Positions 1 to 10,862 of a stretch of DNA of 64,000 nucleotides are shown here, piece by piece. A program made the translations under genes and the position numbers. The first letter of the stretch is position 1, and each line of letters opens with the position of its first letter. The DNA comes from Climacium dendroides. Lineage: Eukaryota > Streptophyta > Bryopsida > Hypnales > Climaciaceae. The notes under the pieces were generated by a model. It was not told where the DNA came from. It made no database searches and worked only from the letters and a program-made list of their open reading frames with translations. The stretch covers positions 1,054,001-1,118,000 of the forward strand of contig CATNNA010000001.1 of assembly GCA_950106755.1 (NCBI GenBank). The letters run 5' to 3'.

Positions 1-171
1 CTATTGCTTTCCTACATTGTCTTCTTCATTTGAAATGGATTTCAAAACAAACACTCGAAAAATCATGCTGTATTGAATACAAACGAAGCCAATAAATTAT
101 ATCGGTTTGACGTGGAAGCATGTCCAAAAACAAAACACACAAGTTGCAATTGTTCAAAATAATTAGGATTC
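1..171 (+). repeat. Partial satellite unit at left edge (type A)
   Basis: This piece starts inside a unit at nt 28 of the unit numbering and runs to its end. It carries the type A markers: GCTGTATTG at the middle site, CGAAGCC, CGGTTTGACGTGG, GTCCAAAAAC and GTTC. The missing first 27 bases must lie just outside the window, so the array continues to the left. Confidence 0.95.
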
Positions 172-369
172 ATGGAAAAACTTCATTTTAAGACAACCCT
201 ATTGCTTTCCTACATTGTCTTCTTCATTTGAAATGGATTTCAAAACAAACACTCGAAAAATCATGCTATATTGAATACAAACCAAACCAATAAATTATAT
301 GGGTTTGACTTAGAAGCATGTCCAAAAACAAAACACACAAGTTGCAATTGCTCAAAATAATTAGGATTC
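172..369 (+). repeat. Reference satellite unit (type B, 198 bp)
   Basis: This is the first complete unit, used here as the numbering reference with the A of ATGG as nt 1. Nt 1-39 and 49-78 hardly change among units. Variable sites are nt 40-48 (TACATT, TCCATT, TATACT, TACAAT), 79-84 (CACTCG, CAGTCG, CACTTG), 91-99 (CATGCTATA, CATGCTGTA, CATGTTGTA, CACGCTGTA), 109-117 (CAAACC, GAAGCC, GAAACC, ATACC), 130-144 (CGGTTTGACGTGG, GGGTTTGACTTA, GGGTTGGACTTA and others), 148-167 (GTCC, GTAC or GTTC, then AAAACAC, ATAACAC or ATAACTC), 180 (T or C) and 192-194 (AGG, ACG, CGG). Type B carries GCTATA, GGGTTTGACTTA, GTCC and GCTC. An AATAAA hexamer (nt 118-123) and a 9-bp dyad ATAAATTAT (nt 119-127) are usually present. 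Confidence 0.95.
227..244. other. 18-bp near-palindrome in the reference unit
   Basis: The sequence TTTGAAAT-GG-ATTTCAAA has two perfectly complementary 8-base arms around a two-base spacer and lies at unit nt 56-73. It recurs once per unit, so about 323 copies occur at 198-bp spacing. It sits in the most conserved stretch of the unit. In the units at 61155 and 62937 the spacer is AA instead of GG while both arms are intact. Arm-breaking variants are few: T to C at 14484, a change near 21822, and CAGAAC in the units at 10071, 14031, 22545, 60363 and 62145. Short dyads are reported in centromere satellites that lack CENP-B boxes; a role as protein-binding or cruciform site here is inference. 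Confidence 0.85.
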
Positions 370-1161
370 ATGGAAAAACTTCATTTTAAGACAACCCTAT
401 TGCTTTCCTACATTGTCTTCTTCATTTGAAATGGATTTCAAAACAAACACTCGAAAAATCATGCTATATTGAATACAAACCAAACCAATAAATTATATGG
501 GTTTGACTTAGAAGCATGTCCAAAAACAAAACACACAAGTTGCAATTGCTCAAAATAATTAGGATTCATGGAAAAACTTCATTTTAAGACAACCCTATTG
601 CTTTCCTACATTGTCTTCTTCATTTGAAATGGATTTCAAAACAAACACTCGAAAAATCATGCTGTATTGAATACAAACGAAGCCAATAAATTATATCGGT
701 TTGACGTGGAAGCATGTCCAAAAACAAAACACACAAGTTGCAATTGTTCAAAATAATTAGGATTCATGGAAAAACTTCATTTTAAGACAACCCTATTGCT
801 TTCCTCCATTGTCTTCTTCATTTGAAATGGATTTCAAAACAAACACTCGAAAAATCACGCTGTATTGAATACAAACGAAGCCAATAAATTATATCGGTTT
901 GACGTGGAAGCATGTCCAAAAACAAAACACACAAGTTGCAATTGTTCAAAATAATTAGGATTCATGGAAAAACTTCATTTTAAGACAACACTATTGCTTT
1001 CCTACATTGTCTTCTTCATTTGAAATGGATTTCAAAACAAACACTCGAAAAATCATGCTGTATTGAATACAAACGAAGCCAATAAATTATATCGGTTTGA
1101 CGTGGAAGCATGTCCAAAAACAAAACACACAAGTTGCAATTGTTCAAAATAATTAGGATTC

Positions 1162-2349
1162 ATGGAAAAACTTCATTTTAAGACAACCCTATTGCTTTCC
1201 TACATTGTCTTCTTCATTTGAAATGGATTTCAAAACAAACACTCGAAAAATCATGCTATATTGAATACAAACCAAACCAATAAATTATATGGGTTTGACT
1301 TAGAAGCATGTCCAAAAACAAAACACACAAGTTGCAATTGCTCAAAATAATTAGGATTCATGGAAAAACTTCATTTTAAGACAACCCTATTGCTTTCCTC
1401 CATTGTCTTCTTCATTTGAAATGGATTTCAAAACAAACACTCGAAAAATCATGTTGTATTGAATACAAACCAAACCAATAAATTATATCGGTTTGACCTA
1501 GAAGCATGTTCAAAAACATAACACACAAGTTGCAATTGTTCAAAATAATTACGATTCATGGAAAAACTTCATTTTAAGACAACCCTATTGCTTTCCTACA
1601 TTGTCTTCTTCATTTGAAATGGATTTCAAAACAAACACTCGAAAAATCATGTTGTATTAAATACAAACCAAACCAATAAATTATATCGGTTTGACGTGGA
1701 AGCATGTCCAAAAACAAAACACACAAGTTGCAATTGTTCAAAATAATTAGGATTCATGGAAAAACTTCATTTTAAGACAACCCTATTGCTTTCCTATACT
1801 GTCTTCTTCATTTGAAATGGATTTCAAAACAAACAGTCGAAAAATCACGCTGTATTGAATACAAACGAAACCAATAAATTATATCGGTTTGACGTAGAAG
1901 CATGTCCAAAAACAAAACACACAAGTTGTAATTGTTCAAAATAATTACGATTCATGGAAAAACTTCATTTTAAGACAACCCTATTGCTTTCCTACATTGT
2001 CTTCTTCATTTGAAATGGATTTCAAAACAAACACTTGAAAAATCATGCTATATTGAATACAAACCAAACCAATAAATTATATCGGTTTGACGTGGAAGGG
2101 TGTCCAAAAACAAAACACACAAGTTGCAATTGTTCAAAATAATTAGGATTCATGGAAAAACTTCATTTTAAGACAACCCTATTGCTTTCCTACATTGTCT
2201 TCTTCATTTGAAATGGATTTCAAAACAAACACTCGAAAAATCATGCTGTATTGAATACAAACGAAGCCAATAAATTATATCGGTTTGACGTGGAAGCATG
2301 TCCAAAAACAAAACACACAAGTTGCAATTGTTCAAAATAATTAGGATTC
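1162..2349 (+). repeat. Six-unit HOR copy, order B-C-D-E-F-A
   Basis: These six consecutive units (1188 bp) define the zone I higher-order repeat. B has GCTATA and GCTC. C has TCCATT, GTTGTATTG, GACCTA and GTTCAAAAACATAACAC. D has GTTGTATTAAAT. E has TATACTG, CAGTCG, CACGCTG, GACGTAGA and TGTAATTG. F has CACTTG and, in this copy, GGAAGGGTGTCC. A has CGAAGCC. The same order follows at 2350 and 3339, shortened to five units by loss of A, and again near 54423-56204. Confidence 0.85.
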
Positions 2350-3338
2350 ATGGAAAAACTTCATTTTAAGACAACCCTATTGCTTTCCTACATTGTCTTC
2401 TTCATTTGAAATGGATTTCAAAACAAACACTCGAAAAATCATGCTATATTGAATACAAACCAAACCAATAAATTATATGGGTTTGACTTAGAAGCATGTC
2501 CAAAAACAAAACACACAAGTTGCAATTGCTCAAAATAATTAGGATTCATGGAAAAACTTCATTTTAAGACAACCCTATTGCTTTCCTCCATTGTCTTCTT
2601 CATTTGAAATGGATTTCAAAACAAACACTCGAAAAATCATGTTGTATTGAATACAAACCAAACCAATAAATTATATGGGTTTGACCTAGAAGCATGTTCA
2701 AAAACATAACACACAAGTTGCAATTGTTCAAAATAATTACGATTCATGGAAAAACTTCATTTTAAGACAACCCTATTGCTTTCCTACATTGTCTTCTTCA
2801 TTTGAAATGGATTTCAAAACAAACACTCGAAAAATCATGTTGTATTAAATACAAACCAAACCAATAAATTATATCGGTTTGACGTGGAAGCATGTCCAAA
2901 AACAAAACACACAAGTTGCAATTGTTCAAAATAATTAGGATTCATGGAAAAACTTCATTTTAAGACAACCCTATTGCTTTCCTATACTGTCTTCTTCATT
3001 TGAAATGGATTTCAAAACAAACAGTCGAAAAATCACGCTGTATTGAATACAAACGAAACCAATAAATTATATCGGTTTGACGTAGAAGCATGTCCAAAAA
3101 CAAAACACACAAGTTGTAATTGTTCAAAATAATTACGATTCATGGAAAAACTTCATTTTAAGACAACCCTATTGCTTTCCTACATTGTCTTCTTCATTTG
3201 AAATGGATTTCAAAACAAACACTTGAAAAATCATGCTATATTGAATACAAACCAAACCATAAATTATATGGGTTTGACGTGGAAGCATGTCCAAAAACAA
3301 AACACACAAGTTGCAATTGCTCAAAATAATTAGGATTC
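2350..3338 (+). repeat. Five-unit HOR copy B-C-D-E-F with the 1-bp deletion
   Basis: The order is B, C, D, E, F, the same as the preceding six-unit copy but without A. The last unit is 197 bp and has mixed markers: CACTTG like F, but GGGTTTGACGTGG and GCTC. The copy is 989 bp. Its E and D units match those at 1756 and 1558 at every diagnostic site I compared, so the copies are close relatives made by unequal exchange. Confidence 0.85.
3142..3338 (+). repeat. 197-bp unit, the only length variant in the window
   Basis: One A is missing in CCAATAAAT, which here reads CCATAAAT around 3257-3263. This moves the register of all later units by one base. I checked unit starts up to 63927 and they all fit 171+198k, so no other net indel exists. 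The deletion also destroys the AATAAA hexamer in this unit. Confidence 0.95.
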
Positions 3339-4328
3339 ATGGAAAAACTTCATTTTAAGACAACCCTATTGCTTTCCTACATTGTCTTCTTCATTTGAAA
3401 TGGATTTCAAAACAAACACTCGAAAAATCATGCTATATTGAATACAAACCAAACCAATAAATTATATGGGTTTGACTTAGAAGCATGTCCAAAAACAAAA
3501 CACACAAGTTGCAATTGCTCAAAATAATTAGGATTCATGGAAAAACTTCATTTTAAGACAACCCTATTGCTTTCCTCCATTGTCTTCTTCATTTGAAATG
3601 GATTTCAAAACAAACACTCGAAAAATCATGTTGTATTGAATACAAACCAAACCAATAAATTATATGGGTTTGACCTAGAAGCATGTTCAAAAACATAACA
3701 CACAAGTTGCAATTGTTCAAAATAATTACGATTCATGGAAAAACTTCATTTTAAGACAACCCTATTGCTTTCCTACATTGTCTTCTTCATTTGAAATGGA
3801 TTTCAAAACAAACACTCGAAAAATCATGTTGTATTAAATACAAACCAAACCAATAAATTATATCGGTTTGACGTGGAAGCATGTCCAAAAACAAAACACA
3901 CAAGTTGCAATTGTTCAAAATAATTAGGATTCATGGAAAAACTTCATTTTAAGACAACCCTATTGCTTTCCTATACTGTCTTCTTCATTTGAAATGGATT
4001 TCAAAACAAACAGTCGAAAAATCACGCTGTATTGAATACAAACGAAACCAATAAATTATATCGGTTTGACGTAGAAGCATGTCCAAAAACAAAACACACA
4101 AGTTGTAATTGTTCAAAATAATTACGATTCATGGAAAAACTTCATTTTAAGACAACCCTATTGCTTTCCTACATTGTCTTCTTCATTTGAAATGGATTTC
4201 AAAACAAACACTTGAAAAATCATGCTATATTGAATACAAACCAAACCAATAAATTATATCGGTTTGACGTGGAAGCATGTCCAAAAACAAAACACACAAG
4301 TTGCAATTGTTCAAAATAATTAGGATTC
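3339..4328 (+). repeat. Five-unit HOR copy B-C-D-E-F (990 bp)
   Basis: This is the third consecutive zone I copy, with the order B, C, D, E, F at unit starts 3339, 3537, 3735, 3933 and 4131. It agrees with the preceding copy at the diagnostic sites, except that its F unit has the normal 198-bp length and CGGTTTGACGTGG with GTTC. Two F-like units with TCCATT follow at 4329 and 4527, which ends the regular order. Confidence 0.85.
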
Positions 4329-7300
4329 ATGGAAAAACTTCATTTTAAGACAACCCTATTGCTTTCCTCCATTGTCTTCTTCATTTGAAATGGATTTCAA
4401 AACAAACACTCGAAAAATCATGCTATATTGAATACAAACCAAACCAATAAATTATATCGGTTTGACGTGGAAGCATGTCCAAAAACAAAACACACAAGTT
4501 GCAATTGTTCAAAATAATTAGGATTCATGGAAAAACTTCATTTTAAGACAACCCTATTGCTTTCCTCCATTGTCTTCTTCATTTGAAATGGATTTCAAAA
4601 CAAACACTTGAAAAATCATGCTATATTGAATACAAACCAAACCAATAAATTATATCGGTTTGACGTGGAAGCATGTCCAAAAACAAAACACACAAGTTGC
4701 AATTGTTCAAAATAATTAGGATTCATGGAAAAACTTCATTTTAAGACAACCCTATTGCTTTCCTACATTGTCTTCTTCATTTGAAATGGATTTCAAAACA
4801 AAGACTCGAAAAATCATGCTGTATTGAATACAAACGAAGCCAATAAATTATATCGGTTTGACGTGGAAGCATGTCCAAAAACAAAACACACAAGTTGCAA
4901 TTGTTCAAAATAATTAGGATTCATGGAAAAACTTCATTTTAAGACAACCCTATTGCTTTCCTACATTGTCTTCTTCATTTGAAATGGATTTCAAAACAAA
5001 CACTCGAAAAATCATGCTATATTGAATACAAACCAAACCAATAAATTATATGGGTTTGACTTAGAAGCATGTCCAAAAACAAAACACACAAGTTGCAATT
5101 GCTCAAAATAATTAGGATTCATGGAAAAACTTCATTTTAAGACAACCCTATTGCTTTCCTACATTGTCTTCTTCATTTGAAATGGATTTCAAAACAAACA
5201 CTCGAAAAATCATGCTATATTGAATACAAACCAAACCAATAAATTATATGGGTTTGACTTAGAAGCATGTCCAAAAACAAAACACACAAGTTGCAATTGC
5301 TCAAAATAATTAGGATTCATGGAAAAACTTCATTTTAAGACAACCCTATTGCTTTCCTACATTGTCTTCTTCATTTGAAATGGATTTCAAAACAAACACT
5401 CGAAAAATCATGTTGTATTGAATACAAACCAAACCAATAAATTATATGGGTTTGACCTAGAAGCATGTTCAAAAACATAACACACAAGTTGCAATTGTTC
5501 AAAATAATTAGGATTCATGGAAAAACTTCATTTTAAGACAACCCTATTGCTTTCCTACATTGTCTTCTTCATTTGAAATGGATTTCAAAACAAACACTCG
5601 AAAAATCATGTTGTATTAAATACAAACCAAACCAATAAATTATATCGGTTTGACGTGGAAGCATGTCCAAAAACAAAACACACAAGTTGCAATTGTTCAA
5701 AATAATTAGGATTCATGGAAAAACTTCATTTTAAGACAACCCTATTGCTTTCCTCCATTGTCTTCTTCATTTGAAATGGATTTCAAAACAAACACTTGAA
5801 AAATCATGCTATATTGAATACAAACCAAACCAATAAATTATATCGGTTTGACGTGGAAGGATGTCCAAAAACAAAACACACAAGTTGCAATTGTTCAAAA
5901 TAATTAGGATTCATGGAAAAACTTCATTTTAAGACAACCCTATTGCTTTCCTACATTGTCTTCTTCATTTGAAATGGATTTCAAAACAAACACTCGAAAA
6001 ATCATGCTGTATTGAATACAAACGAAGCCAATAAATTATATCGGTTTGACGTGGAAGCATGTCCAAAAACAAAACACACAAGTTGCAATTGTTCAAAATA
6101 ATTAGGATTCATGGAAAAACTTCATTTTAAGACAACCCTATTGCTTTCCTACATTGTCTTCTTCATTTGAAATGGATTTCAAAACAAACACTCGAAAAAT
6201 CATGCTATATTGAATACAAACCAAACCAATAAATTATATGGGTTTGACTTAGAAGCATGTCCAAAAACAAAACACACAAGTTGCAATTGCTCAAAATAAT
6301 TAGGATTCATGGAAAAACTTCATTTTAAGACAACCCTATTGCTTTCCTCCATTGTCTTCTTCATTTGAAATGGATTTCAAAACAAACACTCGAAAAATCA
6401 TGTTGTATTGAATACAAACCAAACCAATAAATTATATGGGTTTGACCTAGAAGCATGTTCAAAAACATAACACACAAGTTGCAATTGTTCAAAATAATTA
6501 CGATTCATGGAAAAACTTCATTTTAAGACAACCCTATTGCTTTCCTACATTGTCTTCTTCATTTGAAATGGATTTCAAAACAAACACTCGAAAAATCATG
6601 TTGTATTAAATACAAACCAAACCAATAAATTATATCGGTTTGACGTGGAAGCATGTCCAAAAACAAAACACACAAGTTGCAATTGTTCAAAATAATTAGG
6701 ATTCATGGAAAAACTTCATTTTAAGACAACCCTATTGCTTTCCTATACTGTCTTCTTCATTTGAAATGGATTTCAAAACAAACAGTCGAAAAATCACGCT
6801 GTATTGAATACAAACGAAACCAATAAATTATATCGGTTTGACGTAGAAGCATGTCCAAAAACAAAACACACAAGTTGTAATTGTTCAAAATAATTACGAT
6901 TCATGGAAAAACTTCATTTTAAGACAACCCTATTGCTTTCCTACATTGTCTTCTTCATTTGAAATGGATTTCAAAACAAACACTCGAAAAATCATGCTGT
7001 ATTGAATACAAACGAAGCCAATAAATTATATCGGTTTGACGTGGAAGCATGTCCAAAAACAAAACACACAAGTTGCAATTGTTCAAAATAATTAGGATTC
7101 ATGGAAAAACTTCATTTTAAGACAACCCTATTGCTTTCCTACATTGTCTTCTTCATTTGAAATGGATTTCAAAACAAACAGTCGAAAAATCACGCTGTAT
7201 TGAATACAAACGAAACCAATAAATTATATCGGTTTGACGTAGAAGCATGTCCAAAAACAAAACACACAAGTTGCAATTGTTCAAAATAATTAGGATTCAT

Positions 7301-7892
7301 GGAAAAACTTCATTTTAAGACAACCCTATTGCTTTCCTACATTGTCTTCTTCATTTGAAATGGATTTCAAAACAAACACTCGAAAAATCATGCTGTATTG
7401 AATACAAACCAAACCAATAAATTATATCGGTTTGCCGTGGAAGCATGTCCAAAAACAAAACACACAAGTTGCAATTGTTCAAAATAATTAGGATTCATGG
7501 AAAAACTTCATTTTAAGACAACCCTATTGCTTTCCTCCATTGTCTTCTTCATTTGAAATGGATTTCAAAACAAACACTCGAAAAATCATGCTATATTGAA
7601 TACAAACCAAACCAATAAATTATATCGGTTTGACGTGGAAGCATGTCCAAAAACAAAACACACAAGTTGCAATTGTTCAAAATAATTAGGATTCATGGAA
7701 AAACTTCATTTTAAGACAACCCTATTGCTTTCCTCCATTGTCTTCTTCATTTGAAATGGATTTCAAAACAAACACTCGAAAAATCATGCTATATTGAATA
7801 CAAACCAAACCAATAAATTATATCGGTTTGACGTGGAAGCATGTCCAAAAACAAAACACACAAGTTGCAATTGTTCAAAATAATTAGGATTC

Positions 7893-9080
7893 ATGGAAAA
7901 ACTTCATTTTAAGACAACCCTATTGCTTTCCTACATTGTCTTCTTCATTTGAAATGGATTTCAAAACAAACACTCGAAAAATCATGCTGTATTGAATACA
8001 AACGAAGCCAATAAATTATATCGGTTTGACGTGGAAGCATGTCCAAAAACAAAACACACAAGTTGCAATTGTTCAAAATAATTAGGATTCATGGAAAAAC
8101 TTCATTTTAAGACAACCCTATTGCTTTCCTACATTGTCTTCTTCATTTGAAATGGATTTCAAAACAAACACTCGAAAAATCATGCTATATTGAATACAAA
8201 CCAAACCAATAAACTATATGGGTTTGACTTAGAAGCATGTCCAAAAACAAAACACACAAGTTGCAATTGCTCAAAATAATTAGGATTCATGGAAAAACTT
8301 CATTTTAAGACAACCCTATTGCTTTCCTCCATTGTCTTCTTCATTTGAAATGGATTTCAAAACAAACACTCGAAAAATCATGCTATATTGAATACAAACC
8401 AAACCAATAAATTATATGGGTTGGACTTAGAAGCATGTACAAAAACAAAACACACAAGTTGCAATTGTTCAAAATAATTAGGATTCATGGAAAAACTTCA
8501 TTTTAAGACAACCCTATTGCTTTCCTCCATTGTCTTCTTCATTTGAAATGGATTTCAAAACAAACACTCGAAAAATCATGCTATATTGAATACAAACCAA
8601 ACCAATAAATTATATCGGTTTGACGTGGAAGCATGTCCAAAAACAAAACACACAAGTTGCAATTGTTCAAAATAATTAGGATTCATGGAAAAACTTCATT
8701 TTAAGACAACCCTATTGCTTTCCTACATTGTCTTCTTCATTTGAAATGGATTTCAAAACAAACACTCGAAAAATCATGCTGTATTGAATACAAACGAAGC
8801 CAATAAATTATATCGGTTTGACGTGGAAGCATGTCCAAAAACAAAACACACAAGTTGCAATTGTTCAAAATAATTAGGATTCATGGAAAAACTTCATTTT
8901 AAGACAACCCTATTGCTTTCCTACATTGTCTTCTTCATTTGAAATGGATTTCAAAACAAACACTCGAAAAATCATGCTATATTGAATACAAACCAAACCA
9001 ATAAACTATATGGGTTTGACTTAGAAGCATGTCCAAAAACAAAACACACAAGTTGCAATTGCTCAAAATAATTAGGATTC
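7893..9080 (+). repeat. Repeated A-B unit pair sharing a private AAACTATATG variant
   Basis: Units at 7893 (A) and 8091 (B with CAATAAACTATATGGG) recur at 8685 (A) and 8883 (same B variant), 792 bp or four units away. The T to C change in AAATTATATG occurs only in these two units as far as I can read. It therefore marks a recent duplication of at least two units. Confidence 0.8.
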
Positions 9081-10862
9081 ATGGAAAAACTTCATTTTAA
9101 GACAACCCTATTGCTTTCCTACATTGTCTTCTTCATTTGAAATGGATTTCAAAACAAACACTCGAAAAATCATGTTGTATTGAATACAAACCAAACCAAT
9201 AAATTATATGGGTTTGACCTAGAAACATGTTCAAAAACATAACACACAAGTTGCAATTGTTCAAAATAATTCGGATTCATGGAAAAACTTCATTTTAAGA
9301 CAACCCTATTGCTTTCCTACATTGTCTTCTTCATTTGAAATGGATTTCAAAACAAACACTCGAAAAATCATGCTGTATTAAATACAAACCAAACCAATAA
9401 ATTATATCGGTTTGACGTGGAAGCATGTCCAAAAACAAAACACACAAGTTGCAATTGTTCAAAATAATTAGGATTCATGGAAAAACTTCATTTTAAGACA
9501 ACCCTATTGCTTTCCTATACTGTCTTCTTCATTTGAAATGGATTTCAAAACAAACAGTCGAAAAATCACGCTGTATTGAATACAAACGAAACCAATAAAT
9601 TATATCGGTTTCACGTAGAAGCATGTCCAAAAACAAAACACACAAGTTGTAATTGTTCAAAATAATTACGATTCATGGAAAAACTTCATTTTAAGACAAC
9701 CCTATTGCTTTCCTACATTGTCTTCTTCATTTGAAATGGATTTCAAAACAAACACTCGAAAAATCATGCTGTATTGAATACAAACGAAGCCAATAAATTA
9801 TATCGGTTTGACGTGGAAGCATGTCCAAAAACAAAACACACAAGTTGCAATTGTTCAAAATAATTAGGATTCATGGAAAAACTTCATTTTAAGACAACCC
9901 TATTGCTTTCCTACACTGTCTTCTTCATTTGAAATGGATTTCAAAACAAACAGTCGAAAAATCACGCTGTATTGAATACAAACGAAACCAATAAATTATA
10001 TCGGTTTGACGTAGAAGCATGTCCAAAAACAAAACACACAAGTTGCAATTGTTCAAAATAATTAGGATTCATGGAAAAACTTCATTTTAAGACAACCCTA
10101 TTGCTTTCCTACATTGTCTTCTTCATTTGAAATGGATTTCAGAACAAACAGTCGAAAAATCACGCTGTATTGAATACAAACCAAACCAATAAATTATATC
10201 GGTTTGACGTGGAAGCATGTCCAAAAACAAAACACACAAGTTGCAATTGTTCAAAATAATTAGGATTCATGGAAAAACTTCATTTTAAGACAACCCTATT
10301 GCTTTCCTACATTGTCTTCTTCATTTGAAATGGATTTCAAAACAAACAGTCGAAAAATCACGCTGTATTGAATACAAACCAAGACAATAAATTATATCGG
10401 TTTGACGTGGAAGCATGTCCAAAAACAAAACACACAAGTTGCAATTGTTCAAAATAATTAGGATTCATGGAAAAACTTCATTTTAATACAACCCTATTGC
10501 TTTCCTACATTGTCTTCTTCATTTGAAATGGATTTCAAAACAAACAGTCGAAAAATCACGCTGTATTGAATACAAACCAAACCAATAAATTATATCGGTT
10601 TGACGTGGAAGCATGTCCAAAAACAAAACACACAAGTTGCAATTGTTCAAAATAATTAGGATTCATGGAAAAACTTCATTTTAATACAACCCTATTGCTT
10701 TCCTACATTGTCTTCTTCATTTGAAATGGATTTCAAAACAAACAGTCGAAAAATCATGCTGTATTGAATACAAACCATACCAATAAATTATATGGGTTTG
10801 ACTTAGAAGCATGTCCAAAAACAAAACACACAAGTTGCAATTGTTCAAAATAATTAGGATTC

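Larger units (their letters stand above)
1..10862 (+). repeat. Zone I: A-F unit family with short HORs
   Basis: This stretch is dominated by unit types A to F and is rich in CGAAGCC, TCCATT and the GCTC variant at nt 180. After the regular copies at 1162-4328 the order is shuffled. Examples are B-B-C-D-F-A (4923-6110), B-C-D-E-A (6111-7100), and A followed by B with AAACTATATG (7893-8288 and 8685-9080). Units 10071-10862 are a run of CAGTCG/CACGCTG variants, two of them with TTTTAATAC. It holds no gene and no non-satellite sequence. The boundary is approximate and set by change of unit types. Confidence 0.75.

Noticed and set aside
171..180. Telomere-like TTAGG at unit ends
   Set aside because: A single TTAGG per unit inside AATTAGGATTC, not tandem, and often changed to TTACG or TTCGG.
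289..294. AATAAA polyadenylation signal and TATA-like ATTATAT in each unit
   Set aside because: Both are expected in A/T-rich DNA and stand next to no gene. A role in satellite transcription cannot be judged from sequence alone.
172..369. CENP-B box
   Set aside because: No TTCG-N(x)-CGGG arrangement is found on either strand of the unit. The CGG and TTCGG variants lack the rest of the motif.
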